NCBI GenBank assembly: GCA_963782465.1 | Contig: CAWAJR010000005.1 | Span: 806,001-870,000, forward strand | Direction: 5' to 3' | Source of the DNA: JAODBJ01 sp963782465 | Lineage (GTDB): Bacteria > Actinomycetota > Acidimicrobiia > IMCC26256 > PALSA-610 | Length of the DNA stretch: 64,000 nt | Shown: positions 18,023 through 26,820 of the stretch, piece by piece | Layout: each line of letters starts with the position of its first letter | Position numbering within the stretch: position 1 is the first letter of the stretch | Notes under the pieces: model-generated | The model's input: the letters and a program-made list of their open reading frames with translations, nothing else | What the model was told of the DNA's origin: nothing | Databases searched by the model: none | Program-made: the position numbers and the translations under genes

Positions 18023-19856
18023 ATGTCGCGAGAGTCTCCATACCGTGACGACAACCGACCTCCGAAGGTGTTCACCCTTGCCAGTTCGGGTGAGGTCGTG
18101 CTGTTTGGCCCCGAAATCGACATCGTCAATTCCGCCGAGTTCCAACGTCTCGCGGGGCTCAAGCAGCTCGGCACGAGCCACCTTGTGTTCCGCACCGCCG
18201 TCCACACGCGTTTCGAGCACTCGCTTGGCACGCTGAGTATGGCTCAGCGCTTGATCGATGCGGTCGAGGGCAACCCTGAGAGTCGCGGCCAGGTGCCTGA
18301 CGAAGCCAAGCAGTTGGCTCGTCTCGGCGGTCTGCTTCACGACCTGCCACACCTGCCTTTCGGTCATACCCTTGAGGACGAATTCGAGCTTCTTCCTCGA
18401 CACGACAAGGATCCTGTTCGGTGGCGTCGACTGCTTCGAGAGGGCGAGCTGGGAGCCGTCTTGCGAGGCGCCTTCGACCCCGACTTCGTTGACGAGCTTG
18501 ATCTCGTGCTCCAAGCGAAGACCGAGGATGACATTCGTCGGCTCAAGTACCCGTTTGTCGCTGACATTGTCGGCAACACGGTCTGCGCGGACCTGCTCGA
18601 CTACATCGTGCGCGACCTTGAGGCGTGCGGTATGCCGGTCGCCCTTGGCGATAGATTCCTGGGCTATTTCGTCATCACGCCCGAGCGGCCTGGCGTCGAT
18701 CAGGACGTCGATTCGCGGCGCATGGCTTTGAAACTTGAGAAGCGCGGCATGCCGCGACCCGACGTCGAGTCCGAGGTTGTCAAGCTCCTCACCTTCCGCT
18801 ACGAGCTCGCCGAACGCGTGTACTTCCACCACGCGAAGAACGCCGCGTCCGTGATGATCGGCCGAGCCTTCCAAGAGCTCGGGCTGAACCAGGCGACCGC
18901 GGAGTCGCCTGATGATGCGCGCGGTGCCAATCTGTTGTTCGCCCGCGGTGGTGTGCCGATCACGGACGACCTGTTGCTTCAGATCCTCGCGAATCCGGAG
19001 CTCGGGGGCGTGCTCGGTCTCACACTGACCGATGATCCAGACTCGCTCGAACGAGGGCGCCGCCTGGGCCAAGATGTGCTCCGGCGGAGGCTCTATAAGG
19101 TTGCCTACCTCGGCGTTCATGACGATCTTGAACATCGCGCCGCGATTCATCTTCGAGAATCGCGGCTCCGCACCCGACCGTTTGCGCTTTGAGGATGAAC
19201 TCGCAAAGGCCGCGGGGCTTGATCCTGCCGAGGTCCTTGTCCATCTTCCGAATCCGAAGATGATGGAGAAGCCGGCCGCGGTGCGTGTCGAACGATCCGA
19301 TGGAACCGTCACGACCCTCGACGGTTGGGACCGGGCCGATTCAAGCCGATTCACAGCTCTGAACGACGCGCACAAGCGCCTGTGGCGCGTGATGGTGTTC
19401 GTGCGAGCAGTACCCGGGGATGTCGACGAAACGGAACACCGTCGTCGTATTGTCGGGGCGGTCGCCGCTGACGCCATTGGCGCACCATCGAGGTACGTTC
19501 CGCGCCAACGCAGCGACTATCCGAGTGGCTGGCATGAACTCGCGCCGCTGCGGGAACTCTCATTTCTCAATGCCGAGGTCGCTCGTGAGCTCGCACTTGA
19601 GCGCGGGTATTCAGTGGACGTAGTGGAGCGCGCGCTCGCTGAGGCGACGGCGGTGAGCAACGCGTTTACCGGCTCTGGAGAGCTGCCGGCGTACTCATTT
19701 GTCCGAGAGAGGTGGCGCAGCTCGCTGGAGCAGGTCACGGCGTCGGCTGCGGCACCCGCTGAGCGGCCGACAGGTAGTCGCCAGCGTCGCGCCCCGCGAA
19801 CAGTCAGTGAAGCGGCGGCGCCTCCGACACCGACCGACACTAAAGAGCCCGATTGA
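18023..19856 (+). CDS. HD-domain phosphohydrolase, apparent frameshift
   Basis: Metal-dependent HD-superfamily hydrolase, probably on nucleotides or nucleic acid. The first frame (from ATG 18023) has HTRFEHSLGT at residues 61-70 and LLHDLPHLPFGH near 104-115, giving the H...HD pair typical of dNTPase-like HD proteins. It would stop at 19192, but the second frame continues with well-formed coding sequence (RFIFENRG, LRFEDELAKAAGL, VLVHLPNPKMMEKPA) to 19856. The junction is near 19113-19130, needing one base change. Corrected length is about 611 residues, ending in a Pro/Thr-rich tail. It is translationally coupled to the ImmA-like gene (TTGA overlap). Confidence 0.72.
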
Positions 19857-20491
19857 GTGACCGTGGAGTATTCGTGCAAGTCGACCATGCAACTCAGTCG
19901 ACGACGCAGCTCGAACTGCTCGGCGGAGCATTCGAACCGCCGCCTTGGGTGGAGAGCCCCCCGAAGGCGCTCGGTGGTGCGAAGCGTCCGCCGTTAGAAG
20001 GTATTGACGACGAAGCACGAGACGCCGTTCGCGATCTTGCGTGGCGGTTGCGGTGGCCGCGCCCCGGAGCCTCGCGGCCGGCTGTGTCGCTTGTGGCAGT
20101 CGCCCATGCCTTGAACGTCACCGTGGAATACCGACCGGTGAGCGCTCATATAGGCGCCTTCGCGATCGGCGGTCGCCTCGTGGTACTGCCAAGCGACACG
20201 GTGGGAACAATCCGAGGGCGTGACCTGCGAGCCGCTTGCCACCGCCGGTTCCTTCTAGCGCACGAACTCGGGCATATCGTCATGCAGCGGGGCTGGGTTA
20301 CTCCGCAGATCGGTCGAGAGGAGCTGGCCGCCGACTGGTTCGCCCTCGATCTACTCGTGCCTCAGCAGGTTCTCCAGCAATCCCGCCACGAGTCGCTCTC
20401 GTCTATTGCGAGGCGGCTTCTCGCTAGTACTCGAGACGTTGCTGCGCAGTTGCTCGACCTACGGCGCGTTGAGGGCGCCGTCGGACCTTAA
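19853..20491 (+). CDS. ImmA/IrrE-family zinc metallopeptidase
   Basis: 212 residues. Contains the zinc motif HELGH at residues 137-141 and a downstream EELAADWFALDLLVP that supplies the third ligand, the signature of the ImmA/IrrE (DUF955) family. These peptidases often cleave repressors or antitoxins in mobile elements, typically with an XRE partner; none is adjacent here. TTG 19853 start overlaps the HD gene stop; GTG 19874 is an alternative. Its 3' end overlaps the convergent PIN-like gene by 33 bp. Confidence 0.82.
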   Translation: MSDRGVFVQVDHATQSTTQLELLGGAFEPPPWVESPPKALGGAKRPPLEGIDDEARDAVRDLAWRLRWPRPGASRPAVSLVAVAHALNVTVEYRPVSAHIGAFAIGGRLVVLPSDTVGTIRGRDLRAACHRRFLLAHELGHIVMQRGWVTPQIGREELAADWFALDLLVPQQVLQQSRHESLSSIARRLLASTRDVAAQLLDLRRVEGAVGP

Positions 20492-20806
20492 GACCCACAC
20501 GTCGCGCGGCCGGAGCTGGCGCGCTAGCAATCTCAGGCGACACGCGAGGTGCATCGCGCCCGTGATCGGGTCGTCTGTGACCGTGACAATGATGGAGATG
20601 TTTCTCTTGAAGGCCTCGTCGCGCACGTGATCCTCGGCGAGTGTTTCGAGGCCGAGAAACACGACGGCGTCGTAGCCCTGAGCACTGGCCTCACGCACTA
20701 GTGAAGCATCAGATATGTCGATTCCGCTCCATCGTTCGATGTGTACCCCGGCGGTGTTAGGTGCCGTTACTCGCTGCGGGAAGGATGCATCAACGAGCAG
20801 CCTCAT
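20459..20806 (-). CDS. PIN-like domain protein
   Basis: 115 residues starting MRLLVDASFPQRV, then GIDISDASLVREASAQGYDAVVFLG and VTVTDDPITGAMHL. The order (Asp near the N-terminus, SD..L...A, then a conserved T.DDP) is that of short PIN-like/VapC-like nuclease folds, several of which act as toxins. Third gene of a minus-strand operon, overlapping gene two by four bases (ATGA). Fold assignment is by motif pattern, not a search. Confidence 0.6.
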   Translation of the reverse strand: MRLLVDASFPQRVTAPNTAGVHIERWSGIDISDASLVREASAQGYDAVVFLGLETLAEDHVRDEAFKRNISIIVTVTDDPITGAMHLACRLRLLARQLRPRDVWVLRSDGALNAP

Positions 20807-22273
20807 CGCACGGCCATGATCTTGTTCTGTAACTCGACGGCATCGCGCACTTTGTCGACGGTGCCAAGCTCTGGGAACTCGTCAAGCGTTGCAGCGAATG
20901 CGTCGGCCGATCCACTCATGCGACTCGCACGCGCAGCGTTGGCGATGGCTCGCGTGGGCACTCGCGTTCCGAGCGCGACGGGCAGGCCGCTCGCGACAGA
21001 CGGATGAACGCTCGAGAGTCGACTCGGTTCGCGGAGCGCCGGAACTTCCAGACCGCGCAAGGTGAACGGGGCATAGAGAGTGTCGGTATGTATGACGACG
21101 TCCGTGATCGCTTGTTCTTGGCTGCGGAGGTCGACGAGCGCTCCGTCGCGCTGTACGACGACTCGGCCGTCGGACGTAACCCCGATTGGAACTTCAGCGT
21201 GCTCTCGCGAGAGTTGGACGATGCTCGCCGCGAGTCGACCGACGTCGAAGCGGCGCCGACGCTCGCGAGCGAGGCGAACGAGATAGTTCGCTGTGCGGAG
21301 CGCGACAAGTTGCGAAAACGCCCAATACCTGATGCTTCGAGCTTCGCGCGGTTGCAGGACCGAGAACTCGCTCGATATGTCTCGGACAGCCCGAAGCCTG
21401 AGCCCAGTGAGAAAGCTGAGTTCTCGGGACGGGATGGCGCCCGTATCGAATTCTTCGAATGACTCAACCGAGCGCGCCACGTGCACGTCAGGCGCGCGCG
21501 CGGCTTCAAAACGGCGCACGTTGGGGAATTGTCTGAAGACGTCCTGGACGAGCCGCTGTCGAGCGCCAGGCGCCAGATTTCCGCCGGTCTCGAACCAGGC
21601 GTGGTCGCGATCGAGTGCTTCGGCAGCGATGCGTGGTGCCCAATCGGGTAGCCAGCCCGGACGGGTGCTTTGCCACGCCTCGTCCGGGATTCGCCGAACG
21701 ATCGCGCCCGCGACACGGAGTTCGTCCAACAGGCGCCATTGGTCGGCGGGACTGCCCGCACCCTCGTGGATTGCTACCACGGCAGTGGGGGCCGTGAGAG
21801 TGTCGTAGGCGTCGAGCCAGCGAGCTGGTCGATCGACATGTGCGGCGGGTGTGCCTGGTACGTGCGTCGAATTCAGTCGCGTTGAGCGCGAGGTCCCGCT
21901 CAGCGGTCGGGAGGTCGACCGCGCGATCGGCGACCAGATCGGCGAGCCCCGGGGGTACACCCGGATGAGTTGCGAGGCCAGCCGCAAGAACTGTTGCTCC
22001 GATATGCCCGTCGTTGATCAGGTACCGAAGAGGTTCCGCGGCCTCGTACATGTCGAAGCCGAGAATCAAATCGGCCACGGTGTCGAATCGGTCGGCGTCC
22101 AAGCCGGCGGCATATGGCAACCGGCCGAGAACGCGTGGAATAGCCACGGCGTCCGTCTCTGATGTGATCTTTTCCAGAACTAGCCGCAAGACCCGGCTCG
22201 ACGGGTCGCTGACCCAGTCGTCAACGAGCGACAAGCCCCAAACGAACAGCTGATGGACTGCGAGGTCGCTCAT
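20803..22273 (-). CDS. Island cargo protein B, unknown function, apparent frameshift
   Basis: Two overlapping minus-strand frames that seem to be one gene. The upstream part starts at ATG 22273 (MSDLAVHQLFVWGLSLVDDW), overlapping gene A as ATGA, and reads through ALNATEF near 21870. The downstream frame continues with ARWLDAYDTLTAPTAVVAIHEGAG and ends at 20803, overlapping the PIN-like start as ATGA. One base change near 21850-21880 would join them into about 490 residues. I do not recognise the family. Alternatively these are two proteins, but no good start exists for the second near the junction. Confidence 0.55.
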
Positions 22274-23118
22274 GCGGGCTTCCACAGGATGTCTTCGACG
22301 GCAGCGATGGCGACGTCGCGATCGATGTACTCAACGCCGTCCTTGAGTCCGGACGGGTCCCATTGCGTGCGCCCGCCTGCCGCGGCATCGAGCGCGTTTG
22401 GTTGTCGTATTTCCACTCCTGACGAGGTCATCCGAGCAGCGGTGCAGCGGAACAGGACGAACGGCGGCCGTTGGTCCGGAGAGAGCTCGAGTGCGCCGTG
22501 TAGCTCGCGTGTGGTCATGCCGGCGACTCGGGGATTGTCGACGAGCCAAGACCGGAGCGCGGGGGCGATTACGCGATTTGGCGGCACGATCGAAGCCAGA
22601 AACGCGGCAGGTTCGCGCTCTGACTCGACGCGGCGTCTAAACAAGCCGGCGTCGACGCGTGCGAAGCTCGAGTCTGCGATGTGTCGACGGAACACGTCCA
22701 GTTCGACGAGCCGGTACAGCTCTGTAGTAGGCGCTGTATGTACGAGCGTCGATGAGTACTGCGCGGCCATCTCTCGCAATTGATCTGTGACGGCTTCCGG
22801 CGCATCCGGAGCGTCGATGGCGAGCTCCCGAGCGCGCTGCCTGATCGCATCCGGCAGAGAACTCTGGATGATCTTGTCGAGCATCAGGTAGAGATCAATG
22901 ACGGTGGTGTCCATCCGATAGGTCAGTCTGATCTCGGAGTAGTCGCCTGGAGTTCCGGGGAGATGGACGCAATCTAGCGAACACACGTTCGCCCGGGTGA
23001 AGCGCCACACGGAGACTAGGAGATGGGAGCCCGAGCGATGCTGCCTGCGCAGCGTTGGGGGCGCCGCGCGAAGCGCGTGATCATCGGCTTGCCTCCGAGC
23101 GTCGCCGGCTGCCGTCAC
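22270..23118 (-). CDS. Island cargo protein A, unknown function
   Basis: Up to 282 residues. GTG 23118 overlaps the integrase stop (GTGA), but the first 36 residues are low-quality; GTG 23010 (VWRFTRANVCSLDC) is an equally good start. The body has a helical region LMLDKIIQSSLPDAIRQRA and a C-terminal segment MTTRELHGALELSPDQRPPF. The stop overlaps gene B as ATGA. No motif of a known enzyme family is visible. Confidence 0.65.
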   Translation of the reverse strand: MTAAGDARRQADDHALRAAPPTLRRQHRSGSHLLVSVWRFTRANVCSLDCVHLPGTPGDYSEIRLTYRMDTTVIDLYLMLDKIIQSSLPDAIRQRARELAIDAPDAPEAVTDQLREMAAQYSSTLVHTAPTTELYRLVELDVFRRHIADSSFARVDAGLFRRRVESEREPAAFLASIVPPNRVIAPALRSWLVDNPRVAGMTTRELHGALELSPDQRPPFVLFRCTAARMTSSGVEIRQPNALDAAAGGRTQWDPSGLKDGVEYIDRDVAIAAVEDILWKPA

Positions 23119-24236
23119 ATTCGAAGACGGAACGCAGGGCGACTAGCAGAGGATTCCAAGAACTCCGCGATCGACTCGTCCTGCCCCTCGATTCGATGTT
23201 GGTAGCGGAGTGCGGCGGCAGCTGATGAGTGGCCGAGGCGGTGCATGACTGCTCTTAGCGGGGCGCCGCTGGCGGCGGCGAGGGTGGCGTTGGTGTGGCG
23301 GAGGTCGTGGAAGCGGACGCCTTCGATGCCGGTTGCTCGGCACGCTGGCAGCCACACTCGCTTGCGGAAGTTCTCGCGGCGTAGCGGCGTGCCTTCGGGC
23401 ATCACGAACACGAGGCCATCGACGCCGGGCTCGCTCCATCTCGCGAGGTGTTCGACCATCACGTCGCAGATGAACTGCGGGAGCACGACCGTGCGCGTGC
23501 CGGCGGTTGTCTTCGGCGGTCCCCACACGAAGTGGCCGTTGACCTCGGTGCACTGCTCGACGACGCGCACGCTCTTGTGCAGCGGATCGAGGTAGCGACG
23601 CCTGAGGTCGGCGAGCTCACCCCAGCGCAGGCCGGAGTACGCGGCGAGCAGGATCAGTGCTTGCCATCTCGGCTCGACCGCTTGCGCGAGCGCGGCGACC
23701 TCTTCGACGGTTGCGCAGCGCATCTCCGGCAACCGCTCGGTGCCCGCGCCCTTGATGCGGCACGGGTTGCGCACGATCAGACCGGCGTCGAGGGCTGACT
23801 CCATGACGGTGCGCAGCACCTTGTACGTCTTAGCGACGCTGTTCGCACCCATGCGCGTGTTGCGATGCCGATCGGAGATCCACATCTGCACGTCGAGCGT
23901 CGTGATCGCGCCGACGGGTCGCTCGGCGAACGTCGGCAAGATGTGGCGGTCGAGCAACGTCCGGTAGATGTGCTGCGTCGACGCGCGCAGGTGCAGCTTC
24001 GTCGCGTACCACTGCTCGGCGACCTCACCGAACAGCACCTCACCGCGCTTCGGGTCGTGCCATAGCCCGCGGGTCATGTCGGCTTCGATGATCGAGAGCC
24101 AGCGCGATGCTTCGGTCTTTGTCGGGAACGTGTTCGGCGCGGTGCGGATGACTCCGGACTCGGGATCGCGGAAGCGGGCTTGCCAGCGACCGGACGGGAG
24201 CTTGCGCACTGCGCCGAAGCGCCGGCGGCCGCTCAT
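23115..24236 (-). CDS. int: Tyrosine recombinase/integrase
   Basis: 373-residue phage-type integrase. Order: N-terminal arm-binding region (KLPSGRWQARFRDP), SAM-like core-binding domain at about 65-165, catalytic domain with Arg204 (SGLRWGEL), Lys in PPKTTAGTRTV, HxxR at 310-313 (FHDLRH), His336 (LGHSS) and nucleophile Tyr345 (ALRYQH). All catalytic residues are present, so it should be active. It lies at the attR end and is overlapped by the upstream regulator gene (ATGA). Confidence 0.95.
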   Translation of the reverse strand: MSGRRRFGAVRKLPSGRWQARFRDPESGVIRTAPNTFPTKTEASRWLSIIEADMTRGLWHDPKRGEVLFGEVAEQWYATKLHLRASTQHIYRTLLDRHILPTFAERPVGAITTLDVQMWISDRHRNTRMGANSVAKTYKVLRTVMESALDAGLIVRNPCRIKGAGTERLPEMRCATVEEVAALAQAVEPRWQALILLAAYSGLRWGELADLRRRYLDPLHKSVRVVEQCTEVNGHFVWGPPKTTAGTRTVVLPQFICDVMVEHLARWSEPGVDGLVFVMPEGTPLRRENFRKRVWLPACRATGIEGVRFHDLRHTNATLAAASGAPLRAVMHRLGHSSAAAALRYQHRIEGQDESIAEFLESSASRPAFRLRM

Positions 24237-24625
24237 CGGGCACCCCGCTCGATTCGGCGCGCTTCGCGTTCGACGACGATGCCGACGAGGCGCCCCGTTG
24301 ACACGCCGACGTCAATCGCGAGCACTCGGAACTTCGCCCACGTCTCGTCGTCGACGATGAGGCGCGTGAACTTCCGTTGAGGTGTTCGTTGAGACAGTCG
24401 ACGAGGTCTCACCGGATCGTGCACCGCGTTGCTGACGAGGTCGCCAACGTGTTGACCGATCGTGCGACGCTGACGCAGCGCGTCGCGCTTCACGACCTGC
24501 CACGCCTGCTCCTCGACGTCGACCTTGACCGGGCGGTTCGCTTGCCGTCGCGCCGGCTTGTCACGACCACGCCGCGCTCGTCGCCAGCGCGCGTTGCTTG
24601 CGCTCGATGCGACGGCGCACAACAC
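24233..24625 (-). CDS. Tandem ribbon-helix-helix-like regulator, possible excisionase
   Basis: The supported part reads VKVDVEEQAWQVVKRDALRQ...GQHVGDLVSNAV and then KFTRLIVDDETWAKFRVLAI...GRLVGIVVEREARR: two successive beta-strand plus two-helix units of ribbon-helix-helix type. Ends in an ATGA overlap with the integrase start, so it probably controls integrase expression or excision. The start is uncertain; GTG 24625 lies in frame but overlaps the preceding gene by 65 bp, and another indel is possible. Confidence 0.55.
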   Translation of the reverse strand: MLCAVASSASNARWRRARRGRDKPARRQANRPVKVDVEEQAWQVVKRDALRQRRTIGQHVGDLVSNAVHDPVRPRRLSQRTPQRKFTRLIVDDETWAKFRVLAIDVGVSTGRLVGIVVEREARRIERGAR

Positions 24626-24935
24626 CAGCGCGGTGCTTCTCGTTCTCGTATTCGATCGTGGCTGCTTCGAGCGCGAGCGCGCGTTCAACGCGCTCGCGGT
24701 AGCGCCGTGCGAACTCCTCGAGCGACTCGGCGTTCGTGCGGTCGACGCCCGGCAGCGGCGCGAGTAACCCCGCCGCGTCGGCGAGGAGGCTTCCACTGCT
24801 TCCGCCGGTTCCGCTAGCGGAACCGGCAAGTCTGTGAAGCTCTTTGGGCGCGTGTTTCGGCGCGAAGTGCTGAGCGGGCGGTAAGGCTCTCAGGTCGATG
24901 TCGGTGAGGGGTTCGTCGCGGTGATCGCGCGGCAC
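24561..24935 (-). CDS. Island hypothetical protein
   Basis: 124 residues from GTG 24935 (VPRDHRDEPLTDIDLRAL); ATG 24968 is an in-frame alternative. C-terminal half is a charged helix (EEFARRYRERVERALALEAATIEYENEKHR) with heptad-like spacing, suggesting a coiled coil. First gene of the regulator-integrase operon. Family not recognised. Confidence 0.5.
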   Translation of the reverse strand: MPRDHRDEPLTDIDLRALPPAQHFAPKHAPKELHRLAGSASGTGGSSGSLLADAAGLLAPLPGVDRTNAESLEEFARRYRERVERALALEAATIEYENEKHRAGVVRRRIERKQRALATSAAWS

Positions 24936-25018
24936 GATGGTTCTCCGGGTGGTCGAGTGACGGTGCACTCGCGGAGAAGCGCGACGAGGTCGTCACGCGT
25001 GACGCGAGCGCTCGGCTC

Positions 25019-25036
25019 GTGCCACTTCCGTGCCAC
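25019..25036 (+). repeat. 18-bp end repeat, right copy
   Basis: Identical to 17902-17919 in the same orientation, 106 bp inside attR. See the left copy. Confidence 0.6.
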
Positions 25037-25142
25037 TACGGATGAGAATGCAGCGGATCTCGGCGGATCACGACGGACGCCCACGGACCCCTGACCTGCA
25101 CCGACGCGAAATCGGCCGAGCAACCAGGCCGTCCGATCGCCG

Positions 25143-25184
25143 TTTGCAAGCAGGGGGTCGTTGGTTCGAGTCCCATCGTCTCCA
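25143..25184. repeat. attR (duplicated tRNA-Ala 3' end)
   Basis: 41 of 42 bases match attL; the T arm has one change (GTGGG to GTTGG). There is no 5' half, so it is not a tRNA gene. Confidence 0.92.
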
Positions 25185-25284
25185 TCGAGAGAGTCCGGGT
25201 CAATCGGCGGCCGGCACGCCCGGCCGCCGCATCGTTATCCACCGGGATTCAGACGTCGACCGGACCAAAGCGCCGCTACGTAGG

Positions 25285-25319
25285 TTGTGGCTACACTGAT
25301 GTGCATATGGTAGCTACAA
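25285..25319. promoter_or_regulatory. Probable autorepression operator of the TA operon
   Basis: Inverted repeat TTGTGGCTAC (25285-25294) and GTAGCTACAA (25310-25319), 9 of 10 positions complementary, straddling the antitoxin start codon. Phd/YefM antitoxins bind such palindromes. Confidence 0.6.
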
Positions 25320-25591
25320 ATGGTCGTTCGGTTGAGGTCGGGGTCCGGGAGCTGAAGAACAATTTGAGCCGCTATCTCGAACAAGTGCGCGCCGGCTGTC
25401 AGGTCGTCGTTACGGATCGCGGGCGACCGGTGGCTCGACTCACGCCGCTGGAGGCGAGCGCCGATCGCTTGGCGGAGCTCGTTGCTGCGGGCCTCGCGCA
25501 GGCGCCCGGCGACAGTACGCGGCACCGACCAGCGCGTCGGATCCGCGCCAAGGCGACGGTCAGCGATTTGGTGCGCGAACAACGGCGGTAA
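25307..25591 (+). CDS. Type II antitoxin, Phd/YefM family
   Basis: 94 residues from ATG 25307 (GTG 25301 also in frame). VGVRELKNNLSRYLEQVRAG and VVVTDRGRPVARLTPLE are the classic Phd/YefM fold that binds DNA; the C-terminal half (RPARRIRAKATVSDLVREQRR) would wrap the toxin. Followed immediately by a PIN toxin gene. Confidence 0.88.
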   Translation: MVATNGRSVEVGVRELKNNLSRYLEQVRAGCQVVVTDRGRPVARLTPLEASADRLAELVAAGLAQAPGDSTRHRPARRIRAKATVSDLVREQRR

Positions 25592-26013
25592 TCACCTACG
25601 TCGACACCTCAACGCTTCTGAAGTTGCTCGTCGAGGAACCGGGCTCAGCGCAAGCGTCGACGATCTGGGACCAGGCAGACGTCGTCGCCGCCGCCCGTGT
25701 GGCGCACGTTGAAGCGCGCGCGGCGCTGGCCGCGGCCGCTCGTCAGCGGCGACTCTCGGCCGAACAGTTGCGACGGGCGAAGACCGAGTTCGCAGGCCTG
25801 TGGCAGCAAGTCACGATCCTTGAGATCACTGAGGATCTCGTCGACGCGGCCGGGGACCTCGCCGAGCAGGAGCGACTTCGCGGGTATGACGCGATCCACT
25901 TGGCGGCCGCGTTGGAAGTCGGCGCGGACTTGCTGACGAGTGCCGGCTCCGACCTCTGTGCCGCCGCCGGTCGTCGCGGCTTGCACGTCGCAAACCCAAT
26001 TGAACGGGAATGA
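25588..26013 (+). CDS. VapC-type PIN-domain toxin, start codon unclear
   Basis: PIN-domain ribonuclease. The family N-terminus ITYVDTSTLLKLLVEEPGS is encoded from 25591, with conserved acidic residues in VDTS, HVEARAAL, YDAIHLAAAL and SAGSDL. The codon where the initiator belongs is GTA at 25588, which overlaps the antitoxin TAA. A single change from GTG(A) to GTA(A) would preserve the antitoxin stop but remove the toxin start. The next start, TTG 25624, would delete the first catalytic Asp. The gene may use a weak non-standard start or be silenced. Confidence 0.75.
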   Translation, partial: VITYVDTSTLLKLLVEEPGSAQASTIWDQADVVAAARVAHVEARAALAAAARQRRLSAEQLRRAKTEFAGLWQQVTILEITEDLVDAAGDLAEQERLRGYDAIHLAAALEVGADLLTSAGSDLCAAAGRRGLHVANPIERE

Positions 26014-26117
26014 ACGATCCGCACCGCACGTGAATGCCTTGGTTCGTTTTGGGGCCGCACGATCTCTTCGATGGCGGCTCGGAAATAGCCTGCCCGCGTT
26101 GGACTTACGATCACTTC

Positions 26118-26729
26118 ATGGCGAGGCGCGCACAGCTCACGCGATGCGCGACTGTCGCGATTGCCGCGCTGGCGTTTGCGGCCGGATGTCAGCGTGGCCG
26201 GGGGCAGACCACGACAACGACTCGGCCGGGGCCGGTTCCCTCGCACGCCGCGCTGCTCGTCGCTGTGCGCGGGCATTCTCGAAGTCCCTGTCAGCCCCCG
26301 GCCGTGCCGGGATTCGGAAGTGGCCTCGACGGTGAGTGCTACAAACTCGCCGGGACGATCGCGACGACCGCCGACGTCGGGGCTTACCACGTTGGCTGTT
26401 ACGACCCGTCGGTCGGCTGGAGTATCTCGTTCGACCTGAGGCCGGCAGCTGCGTCGCGGCTGCAGCGATGGAGTGCCGCGCACGTGGGCGACGAGCTTGC
26501 GATCGTCGAGGACGGCGTCGTGGTGCTTGCTCCGCGTATGAACATGGCGCTACTTCCACCGGTGCACTTCGAGATCACCGGCAATCTGGACGAGACAACC
26601 GCTCGTCGGATCGCGGCGCGCTCTGGCGGAAGGCCGGGCGCGCTCATCGGCGGGCACTTCGTCGATGAGTCCCACATGCGCGAGGTGACGGTTCCGCCGA
26701 TTGGTCTGTGCAAGCGAGCGCAGTCGTAA
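26118..26729 (+). CDS. Lipoprotein with SecDF P1-head-like domain
   Basis: 203 residues. ATG 26118 begins a lipoprotein signal (MARRAQLTRCATVAIAALAF then AAGC lipobox), followed by a Thr/Gly linker. The C-terminal part (ISFDLRPAAASRLQRW, GDELAIVEDGVVVLAP, FEITGNLDETTARRIAA) resembles the SecD P1 head subdomain, in which such strands lie outside the membrane. It is a stand-alone copy without SecD helices. Function unknown. Confidence 0.65.
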   Translation: MARRAQLTRCATVAIAALAFAAGCQRGRGQTTTTTRPGPVPSHAALLVAVRGHSRSPCQPPAVPGFGSGLDGECYKLAGTIATTADVGAYHVGCYDPSVGWSISFDLRPAAASRLQRWSAAHVGDELAIVEDGVVVLAPRMNMALLPPVHFEITGNLDETTARRIAARSGGRPGALIGGHFVDESHMREVTVPPIGLCKRAQS

Positions 26730-26820
26730 CCGGCGCTGCCGTCGAGCCATCGCGCGTTTATGCGGCGCGTCGACGTTCAGCGGCTTCGTGGCCCGGGCCG
26801 ACGAGGCTCCGAAGCGCGGC

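Larger units (their letters stand above)
17788..25184. mobile_element. tRNA-Ala integrative element (about 7.4 kb)
   Basis: Bounded by a 42-bp direct repeat of the tRNA-Ala 3' end (17788-17829 and 25143-25184, one mismatch). It encodes a tyrosine integrase next to the right end, an overlapping ribbon-helix-helix-like gene, and two convergent cargo operons. The codon choice inside (more T/A at third positions, rarer codons) differs from the strongly GC3-biased flanks. No replication, conjugation or phage structural genes are visible, so it is a small genomic island or a decayed or mobilisable element. Confidence 0.9.

Noticed and set aside
25143..25184. Second tRNA-Ala
   Set aside because: Only the 3' half is present, so this is attR and not a gene.
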